In this document: positions 1 through 7,759 of the stretch, one piece after another
Position numbering within the stretch: position 1 is the first letter of the stretch
How the letters are laid out: every line of letters starts with the position of its first letter
Source: an uncultured Acetatifactor sp.
Lineage (GTDB): Bacteria; Bacillota; Clostridia; Lachnospirales; Lachnospiraceae
Assembly: GCA_910585665.1 (NCBI GenBank)
Contig: CAJUFI010000002.1
Coordinates: 76,509 to 140,508, forward strand
Length of the DNA stretch: 64,000 nt
Direction of reading: 5' to 3'
Translations under genes and position numbers: made by a program
Notes under the pieces: model-generated
The model's database searches: none
Told to the model about the DNA's origin: nothing
What the model saw: only the letters and a program-made list of their open reading frames with translations

Positions 1-243
1 TAAAAAATGGCACCCGGTACGGCGGTCCTATGGTAGCGACCTTTCTGGTGGAACTAACCGCATAGGACAACGGGCATGAAATGCAGGCTCTCCATCAATC
101 CTGCACCATGCAAGCAGCGTCCGCCCGGTCACATCCGGGTACATATTCACGGATATTTCTATCCGACGGCATATCCTCTCCTTCCTTCCACCTGCACTGA
201 TTTCGGAATACCCCAGGGGCAAAACCTACTTTGTCTCGCTTTG
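1..243 (-). other. Region downstream of DGR template repeat, before the expected reverse transcriptase
   Basis: No convincing gene is seen here. On the minus strand there is an AAGGAGAGG-like ribosome binding site followed by a 25-codon reading frame (about 169 down to 95) that resembles nothing known. In characterised DGRs the stretch between template repeat and reverse transcriptase is transcribed and is part of the RNA used for cDNA synthesis, so this segment is probably functional RNA or spacer. No reverse transcriptase motif can be read in any minus-strand frame; that gene should start left of base 1. Confidence 0.5.
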
Positions 244-371
244 ATGGAATCAGAGCGGCACCCGATTCGCATTGGACGCGTTCCAGTTGTTCGCATTGCC
301 GTTGTTGTTGACATTGCACGCATTAGTCGAGTTGCCAGACCTCACGGACGCCAGCCACCAGTTGCACCGAC
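244..371 (-). repeat. DGR template repeat (TR)
   Basis: This segment aligns without gaps to 970-1097 at a fixed offset of 726. There are 19 mismatches in 128 bp, all where the plus strand here has T (A on the coding strand); 11 other such positions and all 98 remaining positions are identical. Read in the frame of the target gene the template is rich in AAC/AAT (Asn) codons and carries a TGA that is TGC (Cys) in the variable copy. Adenine-rich, AAC-codon-rich templates are the hallmark of DGRs, where adenines are randomised during reverse transcription. Confidence 0.97.
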
Positions 372-413
372 ACAGAGTTTACAGAGGATATCCGATATAT
401 GAACAGGCAGGGG

Positions 414-887
414 TTATTTCCCTGCCCGGCCATTGTCTGATTTGCTCCAATTTATGATTTTCCCTATGAGGTCACTGAGATAATCTGTTATCTCCCTCAT
501 ATTGTCCTCAGTTGCGCCGCCACATTCTTCAACTATGTCTATCAGCTGTTGCTGGAGGATATTGCAGTATGACAGCGCCCTCGCCTGCAATTCCGATCTT
601 TTCTTAACCTTTTCTTCATCCGGCACCTTATCATCCAGCCATATATCATTGGCTATTGATATGCAATCCCGGATCGTCCTTGCGTAATCTACCGCCGGTT
701 TCCCATTGAAATATCTCCACCTTTTCGGAACGTATGTCTCATTCATTACATACACCGACACTTTATGTTTCAGCTGATTTGCCAGTGTTAGCGTGTCGAA
801 TTTCGTTTCCGTCCGGTTCCTCCGGTAATTCTGGCCGTAGGAATATTTCGTGTTCTTGCTTTTATTCTTTCCCTGTTCTGCCGCCAT
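414..887 (-). CDS. avd: Avd-like accessory variability protein of the DGR
   Basis: A 157-residue protein with a basic N-terminal stretch (Lys/Arg-rich, residues 1-30) followed by mostly helical sequence, the size and character of the four-helix-bundle Avd family. Avd proteins bind the DGR reverse transcriptase and template RNA and are needed for mutagenic retrohoming. The start has an AAGGGAG site 6 bp upstream. The gene sits between variable repeat (970-1097) and template repeat (244-371), the same order and orientation as target gene, avd, TR and RT in Bordetella phage BPP-1. Assignment rests on context, length and helical character, not on a diagnostic motif. Confidence 0.85.
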   Translation of the reverse strand: MAAEQGKNKSKNTKYSYGQNYRRNRTETKFDTLTLANQLKHKVSVYVMNETYVPKRWRYFNGKPAVDYARTIRDCISIANDIWLDDKVPDEEKVKKRSELQARALSYCNILQQQLIDIVEECGGATEDNMREITDYLSDLIGKIINWSKSDNGRAGK

Positions 888-910
888 GTTTTCTCCCTTT
901 CAAAGAATAT

Positions 911-929
911 GGGGACCACAAGGGTCCCC
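911..929 (-). promoter_or_regulatory. Hairpin downstream of the variable repeat (DGR target-recognition-like)
   Basis: A perfect 7-bp inverted repeat, GGGGACC/GGTCCCC with a 5-nt loop, lies 19 bp after the stop codon of the variable protein gene and before avd. In phage BPP-1 a DNA hairpin/cruciform just after the variable repeat is needed for efficient homing. Position and geometry fit that role. A T-rich tail is absent on either side, so it is not an intrinsic terminator. Confidence 0.65.
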
Positions 930-948
930 GATTTTATGGATTCTGAGA

Positions 949-1815
949 TTATGCTGCTTTCGCAGTGATACGGAAGCAGAGCGGCACCCGACTCGCATCG
1001 GACGCGCCCCAGTCGCTCGCATAGCCGAGGCCGCTGACAAGGCACGCATTAGTCGAGTCGCCAGACCCCACGGACGCCAGCCACCAGCTGCACCGACTTC
1101 CGCCGTGACCGGCGCCTTTGATGCGGTTCAAATAGCTGTTCGCAAAAATAGGGTACTGCATCGCCTGCCCCTCAGACCAGCCCTGGGTTCCCCATACCAC
1201 AGCGCCAAATACCTCATACTCATGCGGCACCCACAGCTTGCCAATATCCTGCCAGCCCCATGATGTGGAATCTGTCAGAGCGCCGCTTGCTGAATACCGC
1301 TGCTCCATGAGAGACCTCTTTGTTACGATATGTTTCTTGACATTCTCCGGCAAATAACCATAGAGCGTTTCTTCCAGCCACTTATGCAGATTGCTTACCA
1401 TGTACGGATAAGGCGACTCTGCATTTCCGTTATTATTATTCGTGGTATTCCACTGCACTGTTTCCGAAAAGCAATCCCGGCTGATAAAATCAATGTGATG
1501 CCCTAAGTTCTGATCGGTTGTTCTGGTATACCCATCCAGGCAAGCAATCTGAGATTCCACCCTCTCATTCTTCACGGTATGAGGAATGAAGTCGCAGACA
1601 TAAATCCCGTCATAAAAACCCATGTCGATTCGGTCATGAATCCATTCCCACGGATCGCTGTAACGGGAAATCTCTCCATTGAAAATCTCCGCCAAATTTC
1701 TCCCTTTGTATAATCCATTTGTTTGCTGGAGAAGCAAACGAACATCGTCTCTTGCCTGGGCGTCCTCAATTTTCCTCGGAACACCGCCCACTTCTATCTC
1801 TGTAATCGTTGACAT
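949..1815 (-). CDS. DGR-diversified tail protein (variable protein)
   Basis: A 288-residue protein whose last 47 residues are encoded by the variable repeat. The C-terminal part carries Trp-rich motifs (GWQDIGKLW, WGTQGW, SWWLAS) and ends in PLCFRITAKAA, as in C-type-lectin-fold DGR target proteins. Compared with the template, 15 codons in the repeat are changed, mostly Asn to Ser, Gly, Asp, Leu or Tyr. It presumably sits at the tail-fibre tip and sets receptor specificity. Start chosen at the ATG of MSTITE because an AAGGAGG site lies just upstream; an 18-residue longer reading frame has none. Preceded by fibre and baseplate genes in the same late operon. Confidence 0.93.
   Translation of the reverse strand: MSTITEIEVGGVPRKIEDAQARDDVRLLLQQTNGLYKGRNLAEIFNGEISRYSDPWEWIHDRIDMGFYDGIYVCDFIPHTVKNERVESQIACLDGYTRTTDQNLGHHIDFISRDCFSETVQWNTTNNNNGNAESPYPYMVSNLHKWLEETLYGYLPENVKKHIVTKRSLMEQRYSASGALTDSTSWGWQDIGKLWVPHEYEVFGAVVWGTQGWSEGQAMQYPIFANSYLNRIKGAGHGGSRCSWWLASVGSGDSTNACLVSGLGYASDWGASDASRVPLCFRITAKAA
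970..1097 (-). repeat. DGR variable repeat (VR)
   Basis: Lies inside the 3' end of the gene at 949-1815 and matches the template repeat at 244-371. Substitutions are at 971, 976, 992, 999, 1007, 1008, 1014, 1016, 1023, 1028, 1029, 1031, 1032, 1034, 1040, 1041, 1059, 1068 and 1088, every one opposite a template adenine. They cluster over codons for residues 259-275 of the protein. Near the coding-strand 3' end is an unchanged GC-rich stretch (977-990) that could act as the initiation-of-mutagenic-homing site. Confidence 0.97.
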
Positions 1816-1828
1816 TTCTCTTACCTCC

Positions 1829-2119
1829 TTAAATTGCCGCCTCCAGAACCAGACGATCTTCTCCGTCAAAGCGGCCCATTCCGTCCGGAACTGTTAACTT
1901 TCCATTGTCAAAATCAAAGGGCAGCATACACACTACCCTTCCTCTGTCGCTGTCATACGAATATCCGAGCAGTCTGCCGATTACTGCACGATTGCTCAAA
2001 GTATTCTGCAGCAGTTGCCTTGTAGCAGCGTTGATGTTGTCCGCGTGCGCCGGATCAGTCGTCTCAACCACCTGGATTGATTTTGAAAATTCCGGCTGAG
2101 TATTGGTGTACTCCTTCAT
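1829..2119 (-). CDS. Small tail-fibre-associated protein
   Basis: 96 residues, not recognised as a named family. The sequence begins MKEYTN and contains a segment on target numbering typical of proteins encoded between a collar-type fibre and a distal fibre (TTDPAHADNINAATRQLLQN). It lies 13 bp before the DGR target gene and 26 bp after the upstream fibre gene, so it is probably a structural or fibre-assembly component. A good AAGGAGGCAAC-type ribosome site precedes the ATG. Confidence 0.6.
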   Translation of the reverse strand: MKEYTNTQPEFSKSIQVVETTDPAHADNINAATRQLLQNTLSNRAVIGRLLGYSYDSDRGRVVCMLPFDFDNGKLTVPDGMGRFDGEDRLVLEAAI

Positions 2120-2145
2120 GTTGCCTCCTTTCCTCTAAGCCAGCC

Positions 2146-2544
2146 TTAGAAAATATCATCCAGGGTATAGGTCTGCTCAACATCATCATCCTTGCCCTTA
2201 CGCATGAAGGTCTTAACACAGACAATATCGCCTTCTTCGTCATACAGACCGATCTCACTGATTTCCTCGCCCGCACATTCTGTCTCTGACAGCGTGCATA
2301 CATACCGGCATATCGTATCTTCCGGGAAACTGTACCCGTCAATCTCCTTGCGGTAGATTTCATTGGAAAGCCCTGTCTGCGTTTCCGTAGGCGGTATCAC
2401 CTGCCCGCTGGGATCAACGCCACCATTTCCAAACGCCATGCCTACGATTTTCGGGAGCTGGATTGCGCCTGCCCTTGCCTTAACCAGTTTCACTCTGGCT
2501 TTCTTTGTGATAATCACATTCTTGCTCTTGTCCTCTGCACTCAC
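2146..2544 (-). CDS. Tail fibre / tail-collar-like protein
   Basis: 132 residues. The early segment ITKKARVKLVKARAGAIQLP followed by a GNGG turn and a conserved 'YRKEIDGY' beta stretch resembles the N-terminal domain of phage tail-collar fibre proteins (DUF3751-like), which attach the fibre to the baseplate. It overlaps the upstream YmfQ-like gene by 4 bp (ATGA-type coupling). It is shorter than full fibres, so the receptor-binding part is probably supplied by the downstream genes, including the DGR target. Confidence 0.65.
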   Translation of the reverse strand: MSAEDKSKNVIITKKARVKLVKARAGAIQLPKIVGMAFGNGGVDPSGQVIPPTETQTGLSNEIYRKEIDGYSFPEDTICRYVCTLSETECAGEEISEIGLYDEEGDIVCVKTFMRKGKDDDVEQTYTLDDIF

Positions 2545-3812
2545 TCCGCTACCTCCTTCCTGTATATTGAATTAAGATTCCTGGTGCCATCCAGCGATAA
2601 AGCACCATTCAGGAACCAGTAATCCCTTGTTTTGGTTTCAACAGTTGCGATTCCAACCGTTTCCTGCCCGGATAAATCCACTTCCGAGCGTACTGTCAAT
2701 GCTGCCTTTGCCCTGCATCTGGAGAAATTCAGCAGATGCTCTCCGTCCAGGTTCCAGCCTCCGTCTAAATACAGAAGCCCCCAAAAATCAACCGCATCAT
2801 GGTAAACAACCTCGGCTCTCACATTTTCCCGGATATGCTGTTTCCATGCTGTGCTGAGGTTCTGCAGCTTTACACCCTCTGTCTTGTTGCGAACCCCGAA
2901 CCCATTTCCCATATTCAGGATCAGGCCATATCTCCGTCTTGCGTCCAGCAAAACAGAGCCGTCAAGATTCCAGAGTCCGTCGAAACAGCGGACGCCCCAA
3001 AAGTTAATGCCGAAGTGACTGCTCACTCCGGCACGGAATATTTCATCATTTTCAATTCGGCCCTTAAAACCGACTAACACAAGCCTTGCCTGCTCCTTCG
3101 TGTAAAATCCGCCCTGGCCGAACCACATTCCCAGCGCAAGGCCATAGCGCCTTTTGGTGTTGAGGATAACACTGCCATCCAGCAGCCAGGTACCGTCATA
3201 CACATACTGATACCAGAACGGTATTCCCATTTTGAAGTGGACGTTTCTCAGTATGATTTGCTCCAGATGCCTGTTATCCAGCACAATCTCTATCCTGTCA
3301 TTGACCTTATATGTCGTGTGCGACTGTTTCAGCCGGTCCAGTATTGCTCTGACCTTCTTTGAATCCAGCGTGCCTTCCCCGACAAAATATGCCGTAAAGA
3401 AATTCGGATGCGGAGCGTCAAATCCGTACTCTCCCGGATCATTTACATCGGCAATCCGGACCACAAACCCCGTTGCGTCCTCCAGGTACCTTTCCATTCG
3501 GTACGGTGTCATTGGCGCCCGGTAATCCCTTTTCAGATAGATAAGCCTGCGGCGTTCCGCATACGACAGATTCAACCGGACCGGCAGCCCCCATTTAATC
3601 TCATGGTACATCAATCCCCATGTTGCGGTTTCCGGGAAAAACTGTGCGGGCAGGTCCTCCACAATCTCCAGCGCCTTGTCATACTCCGCTCCCATCACCT
3701 GAAACAGCCATTTCCCCACATAGGATTCATCATAAAACCCATCCGACACATAACTGAGCATCTTTTTAGCGCTCTCGCTTGTAGGGAAGTTTTCTAAATC
3801 GAATTTTTCCAT
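2541..3812 (-). CDS. YmfQ/gp48-like baseplate protein with C-terminal repeats
   Basis: 423 residues. The N-terminal half (about 1-190) fits the YmfQ/DUF2313 (Mu gp48-like) tail proteins that follow baseplate J in many phages. The C-terminal half is unusual: it contains four related segments of the form hydrophobic-DG-x-W-x-LDG-x-x-L (around residues 207, 281, 352 and 400), the first two followed by an Arg-rich RRYGL turn. Such repeats suggest a trimeric fibre-like extension. Lies between the baseplate J gene (11-bp gap) and the fibre gene (4-bp overlap). Confidence 0.75.
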   Translation of the reverse strand: MEKFDLENFPTSESAKKMLSYVSDGFYDESYVGKWLFQVMGAEYDKALEIVEDLPAQFFPETATWGLMYHEIKWGLPVRLNLSYAERRRLIYLKRDYRAPMTPYRMERYLEDATGFVVRIADVNDPGEYGFDAPHPNFFTAYFVGEGTLDSKKVRAILDRLKQSHTTYKVNDRIEIVLDNRHLEQIILRNVHFKMGIPFWYQYVYDGTWLLDGSVILNTKRRYGLALGMWFGQGGFYTKEQARLVLVGFKGRIENDEIFRAGVSSHFGINFWGVRCFDGLWNLDGSVLLDARRRYGLILNMGNGFGVRNKTEGVKLQNLSTAWKQHIRENVRAEVVYHDAVDFWGLLYLDGGWNLDGEHLLNFSRCRAKAALTVRSEVDLSGQETVGIATVETKTRDYWFLNGALSLDGTRNLNSIYRKEVAE

Positions 3813-3823
3813 CTGACCGCCCC

Positions 3824-4942
3824 CTAACTAAAATCGAGGGTACCTGTCTCCGGGTACTCTTCGCTGTCTAATTTCAGATTTTTCATATCCCCGTTCATGA
3901 GGAAAGTGTCAAAATCTTCCACTCCGGAAATGTCTGAGATAATCGGCCTTACATCGTTATATCTCAGGATTCCTTCCTTCTTTGCTTCGGCATAAATCGC
4001 TTTGACTGCCTTTGCAAAATCCTCCTTGATCTGCTCAATGCTGGTCGTTTCGTCATAGATAAATCCGGTAATTGTAAAATCTACCTTTACCGTGGTCGCC
4101 GGTTCGCATATCAGTCTGGAGCAGGCAGTCGGCAATAGCCTTTTGCTCCTGTCGTCCGGGGAAACAATGTAATTGTAAACATCCTGCACCAGCTTATCAT
4201 TTGCCGGTTGGCCGTTCCCATCCACAAGCACCAGCTTGACAGTTCCAGGACCTTCGGCAACAGACACCACAATGCAATCCCCCGCCCCTGCCTGTTTGGC
4301 CCATCGGATATAATCGGAATCATTGCCGAGGTACGTCATGCTGTTTTCATACTCTGCAGCTATCCGGTCGTAGAAATCATCGTTACTCTCCCTTTCGGTT
4401 CCTCCGGTAATTGGTTCCGGATTGCTTACCGCCGTGATGTTTTTATCCGGCCTTGCCATAAGCACCACCGTATTTGCCGCAACATTGGAGCTGGTACCGC
4501 TTTCCACTGCCTCTACCGGGATTAGTGCCGTTCCGTCCTCCCCAATTACCGCATCCTCCACCGCCTTATATTCAATAGCAGGGCCGGTATCGGTAGCCGG
4601 TGTGCAGAAGATTACCCCGGTGACAAGCTCTGTGCCTGCCGTACCGATAACCTGTACTTTTCCATACGCCCTTTTAGGCTGATGCCTTTCAATATGCACC
4701 TGCTGTCCGTGAAGGTCCAGCCATTCATCCCATGCGTACTGAGGGAAAGCTATCATCAATGCCCTTACCAGGTGGTAATTGATGAACTCGTCTTTTTCCA
4801 GTGCTGCAGGCTTTGTGAAATCATAAGGAAAACCGCCGGGCATATCATCTATATCCGGCGGCAGATTGTTCATCATCCGTTCATGTATTTCCTCTGCAGA
4901 ATTGTTTTCGATAAATTCTGGTTTTGTAAATTCCGGCTGCAT
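3824..4942 (-). CDS. Baseplate J-like protein
   Basis: 372 residues, related to P2 gpJ/Mu gp47/PBSX XkdT, which form the wedge of the contractile-tail baseplate. The middle part has the typical run of V-x-G-T-x-x-V and small-residue motifs, followed by GGTERESNDDFYDRI, a recognisable baseplate J signature. Start taken at the ATG of MQPEF with AAGGAGG 8 bp upstream; a GTG nine bases earlier overlaps the ribosome site. Flanked by XkdS-like and YmfQ-like genes, the standard order. Confidence 0.92.
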   Translation of the reverse strand: MQPEFTKPEFIENNSAEEIHERMMNNLPPDIDDMPGGFPYDFTKPAALEKDEFINYHLVRALMIAFPQYAWDEWLDLHGQQVHIERHQPKRAYGKVQVIGTAGTELVTGVIFCTPATDTGPAIEYKAVEDAVIGEDGTALIPVEAVESGTSSNVAANTVVLMARPDKNITAVSNPEPITGGTERESNDDFYDRIAAEYENSMTYLGNDSDYIRWAKQAGAGDCIVVSVAEGPGTVKLVLVDGNGQPANDKLVQDVYNYIVSPDDRSKRLLPTACSRLICEPATTVKVDFTITGFIYDETTSIEQIKEDFAKAVKAIYAEAKKEGILRYNDVRPIISDISGVEDFDTFLMNGDMKNLKLDSEEYPETGTLDFS

Positions 4943-4955
4943 CTTTCCCACCTCC

Positions 4956-5393
4956 TTAAATTGTGATTGTAATTATTTCATCCCAATCCTTGCCTTTCAC
5001 CTTAAATGTGCAGTTCATATTATCGGCATCCCATGTAAACACAAAATCCCGGACAAATTCCGTCCGGGGATTCACCATCAACGCATCTTCGATTGTCCTC
5101 TGTACCATAGACTCCACGGTTTTCTCGTCGTCGTTATCCAAAGCACGCTCCATTTCCGTACCTATGGAATCAGGATAAGCCAGACAGCGGTACCTTTCCG
5201 TCTGCGCTATCTTGAAACACCATATCGCAAAGGCTTCTCTGCCGTCACACTCCACCATGCGGTTAGCGCCGTCTCTGGCAAAATCCCCTTTCTCCGGGTC
5301 CCAGCGGACACTTCGCTTATACTGGGTATCATACTCTGTATTCTCAGATATAAAATCCGGTACTTCCACCACCGGGAATAGTGGCTCTGACAT
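4956..5393 (-). CDS. XkdS-like baseplate protein (DUF2634)
   Basis: 145 residues. The sequence has the 'RSVRWDPEKGDFARDG' and 'CEAFAIWC/REAFAIWCFKIAQTERY' type motifs of the DUF2634 family, a gp25/lysozyme-like baseplate subunit found directly before baseplate J in PBSX-like phages. It has a strong AAAGGAGG ribosome site and a 13-bp gap to the next gene. Confidence 0.85.
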   Translation of the reverse strand: MSEPLFPVVEVPDFISENTEYDTQYKRSVRWDPEKGDFARDGANRMVECDGREAFAIWCFKIAQTERYRCLAYPDSIGTEMERALDNDDEKTVESMVQRTIEDALMVNPRTEFVRDFVFTWDADNMNCTFKVKGKDWDEIITITI

Positions 5394-5407
5394 TTTTCTC
5401 GCCTCCT

Positions 5408-5791
5408 TTATGATTTTTCAATAATATCCACAACTACCGCCTCATTCTGCACCCATGCCACCAGGACACGATCCCCCGGCTTTAATTTTGGCATTGGCAC
5501 GTCATGGCTGTGGCCTGGCACTCCTGAAGGACTGCTGTGTATGTGCTTATCATTTTGCAGATGCCCCGTCCAACTGGAGTCTGATGTAGCCAACGTATAG
5601 CCGTTAACCAATCTGCAGACTGAGTAATCCCCTTTGGGAATCGGAACCGGGAAAGTATTTGTTACTAGGCTCCCGTTTGCCTGTATCTCACCAAAATCCA
5701 GAAGCAGGGGGGATTCATTCTCTCTTTTCATCCTCTGGCTGAGAACGCTCGCCAGCTTGCTTGTGCCGGGATGCCCGTCAAACCCTTCCAT
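5408..5791 (-). CDS. XkdR-like tail protein (DUF2577)
   Basis: 127 residues. Family signs are the small beta-rich core with 'LKPGDRVLVAWVQNEAVVVDII' at the C terminus and a His-rich loop (GVPGHSHDVPMPK). DUF2577 proteins are spike/hub-associated in contractile tails. Start placed at the ATG preceded by AGGAGG at 8 bp; a GTG six bases earlier is too close to the site. Confidence 0.82.
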   Translation of the reverse strand: MEGFDGHPGTSKLASVLSQRMKRENESPLLLDFGEIQANGSLVTNTFPVPIPKGDYSVCRLVNGYTLATSDSSWTGHLQNDKHIHSSPSGVPGHSHDVPMPKLKPGDRVLVAWVQNEAVVVDIIEKS

Positions 5792-5803
5792 TTGCACCGC
5801 CTC

Positions 5804-7051
5804 CTAATCAAAAGTTCCGTCGTCCACCCAACCGTAGACATTGCTGCCGCTGTCCGTATGAATCAGATGCCACGGATGCGCCTTTCCGGAACCGTTCTTA
5901 ATCGTAATCTTTGCCTTTCCTGCTCTTGCATTGTACCCTTTTGCGCCTGGGTAACTGCTGACATAGTGGGTACCGCCGTGGAAATTCACGACATCGCCCA
6001 CATTGTACTCTTTTTTCTCTGAGGAACTATTACTACTACTCTGCGTTTCCGGCTCTGCATATTCCAGCTCCATCGTCATGCTATACACATCCGCATTGTG
6101 CTGAATACTTTTCACATAATAGTAATCAGACACAGCGCTGCTCATAATGTAAACCAGATCGCCTTTCCTGATAAACGGAACATCCGGACTCTGTACGGTC
6201 ATTTCCTTTTTGATTTTTCCCTCTCCGTCAAGTAATTCCTGCGCCGCCGACTTTGCATCTTCCAGCGTTTCATCCGATCCCCTTGTGTAAATTCTCTGCC
6301 GGATGCCGTATTTTGTCTCTCCGTTCAGAGTAGCCTCTACACTTCGGTTTCCATCATCATCTGCCTTGCCAACGACCTTTACCCTTGTAATGAGGTCTGC
6401 GGTGCTGATTGTCTGGCTGAACGACTGTGAATTATCCACCTTAAACACATACACTGTCTTATTGCTGCCTCTCGGAATAACGCTCGTATAGCCTTTTGAT
6501 GCCCTGATGATGCACTTTTCTTCGCCTTTCTTTACCGCATCGTCCAACAGCTCCAGAATCATATCCGACAGATACCTATTGTTATAAACCAGCTTTCCGT
6601 GAGAAGCGTTTGGCCCCTTGTATTCTCCCTGGGGAATCTCCCAATCGTCAAATATTCCCTGAAGTGCTGACTTTGTGCCGGTTCCGGAAGGAAAAAATCG
6701 GTTATCCTGGCTTTTCTGCAGCTTATACAGCTCGTCGTAATTTGTGCATTTCAGGCTGTATCCGCTGTTTTTCTCTATCGGATTCCATGTTTCTACATAT
6801 CCCCTGGCTACTTCCTCGTCCAGTGAACCGCCGTCCGTTGCAAAAATACCAATCAAGCACCCTGGTTTGATGATGCCTGACAGGTACCCTTGCGATGTTT
6901 TATCATTTTTTGCCGTGAATGAGGATCGAACCGAAAGCTCATTCTCATTTTCTTCCCAGCCGAGATTCTGTATAAAATCCCTGATGTTATACTGAGCGCC
7001 TTTTTCGTCCATTACCACTACACGGTATTTGATTTTTGATAAGTCAATCAT
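5804..7051 (-). CDS. XkdQ/gpD-like tail hub protein
   Basis: 415 residues. The body resembles YqbQ/XkdQ proteins, relatives of the T4 gp27/P2 gpD hub that threads the tail tip: VxxFxxxIxTAD-like segments and 'FIRKGDLVYIMSSAVSDYYYVKSIQH'. A Ser-rich linker (about 335-345) leads to a C-terminal beta domain (346-415, 'EYNVGDVVNFHGGTHYVSS') resembling SH3-like or cell-wall-binding modules. Between the LysM gene and the DUF2577 gene, as in PBSX. Confidence 0.85.
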   Translation of the reverse strand: MIDLSKIKYRVVVMDEKGAQYNIRDFIQNLGWEENENELSVRSSFTAKNDKTSQGYLSGIIKPGCLIGIFATDGGSLDEEVARGYVETWNPIEKNSGYSLKCTNYDELYKLQKSQDNRFFPSGTGTKSALQGIFDDWEIPQGEYKGPNASHGKLVYNNRYLSDMILELLDDAVKKGEEKCIIRASKGYTSVIPRGSNKTVYVFKVDNSQSFSQTISTADLITRVKVVGKADDDGNRSVEATLNGETKYGIRQRIYTRGSDETLEDAKSAAQELLDGEGKIKKEMTVQSPDVPFIRKGDLVYIMSSAVSDYYYVKSIQHNADVYSMTMELEYAEPETQSSSNSSSEKKEYNVGDVVNFHGGTHYVSSYPGAKGYNARAGKAKITIKNGSGKAHPWHLIHTDSGSNVYGWVDDGTFD

Positions 7052-7060
7052 GGCAGCCTC

Positions 7061-7756
7061 CTATCCTGGTATTGTCAGGACCGTACCCGGCCAAATCCAA
7101 TGCCCGTGATCGGAACTGCTTTTCCCATGTGCCTTTGCCGCCGCTTCAATCGTGCCTGCATTGGCATCGTAAATCTGCGTCCATTTGGAACCGCTGCCTA
7201 ATTTCTTTGAAGCAATCCCCCAAAGGGTATCTCCGCTCACCACTGTATAAGAACCGTCCCCGGACGAAGCGCCGCCTCCAGAATCATTCCTCGGCTTCGT
7301 TTTCTTCACGAAAGCTGCAATTTTCAGCTCATTCGTGGTGTAAATCTGGAGGGGCTTTTTCTGCACAAAGGTTATGGAATACTCAACATTCCCGTATGCG
7401 CCTACTGGCTTCGGATGGAATGAGGAAATCGTGACATCCACGTTAATCCACGTTTCTGTCACGATCAGATTCAAAACCGTTTCATTCTTCATGAAGTCAT
7501 ACAGGATTTTCACACACTCATTCGGCTCCTGCCAGCTCGAAGTCTTGACGATTGCCTCTTTCCTCTTTGACTTTCCGAAAAACACTCCATCCCATGAAAA
7601 CTCTGCTACATCCGTTCCCTTCGGCACCTTTACGGTTCCCTGGGATATGATGTCAAAGCTCTGGTACTTCGCCCCATACTTGCCTTGCACCTTTTCCGGC
7701 AATGCCGGAAACGTAAACTTTGAACCGCTCCCGGCAGGAATCAATCTAATATTCAT
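7061..7756 (-). CDS. XkdP-like tail protein with LysM domain
   Basis: 231 residues. The N-terminal 160 residues match the XkdP/gp53-like baseplate family. The C-terminal part (about 168-231) is a LysM domain, beginning SYTVVSGDTLWGIASKKLG and ending PGTVLTIPG, expected to bind peptidoglycan during injection. A Gly/Ser linker joins the two. It sits just after the tape measure gene, with only a 3-bp gap. Confidence 0.92.
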   Translation of the reverse strand: MNIRLIPAGSGSKFTFPALPEKVQGKYGAKYQSFDIISQGTVKVPKGTDVAEFSWDGVFFGKSKRKEAIVKTSSWQEPNECVKILYDFMKNETVLNLIVTETWINVDVTISSFHPKPVGAYGNVEYSITFVQKKPLQIYTTNELKIAAFVKKTKPRNDSGGGASSGDGSYTVVSGDTLWGIASKKLGSGSKWTQIYDANAGTIEAAAKAHGKSSSDHGHWIWPGTVLTIPG

Positions 7757-7759
7757 AGC

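Noticed and set aside
28..222. Minus-strand reading frame next to the template repeat, possible reverse transcriptase start
   Set aside because: 64 codons with no RT motif and no ribosome site; the real RT should start left of base 1.
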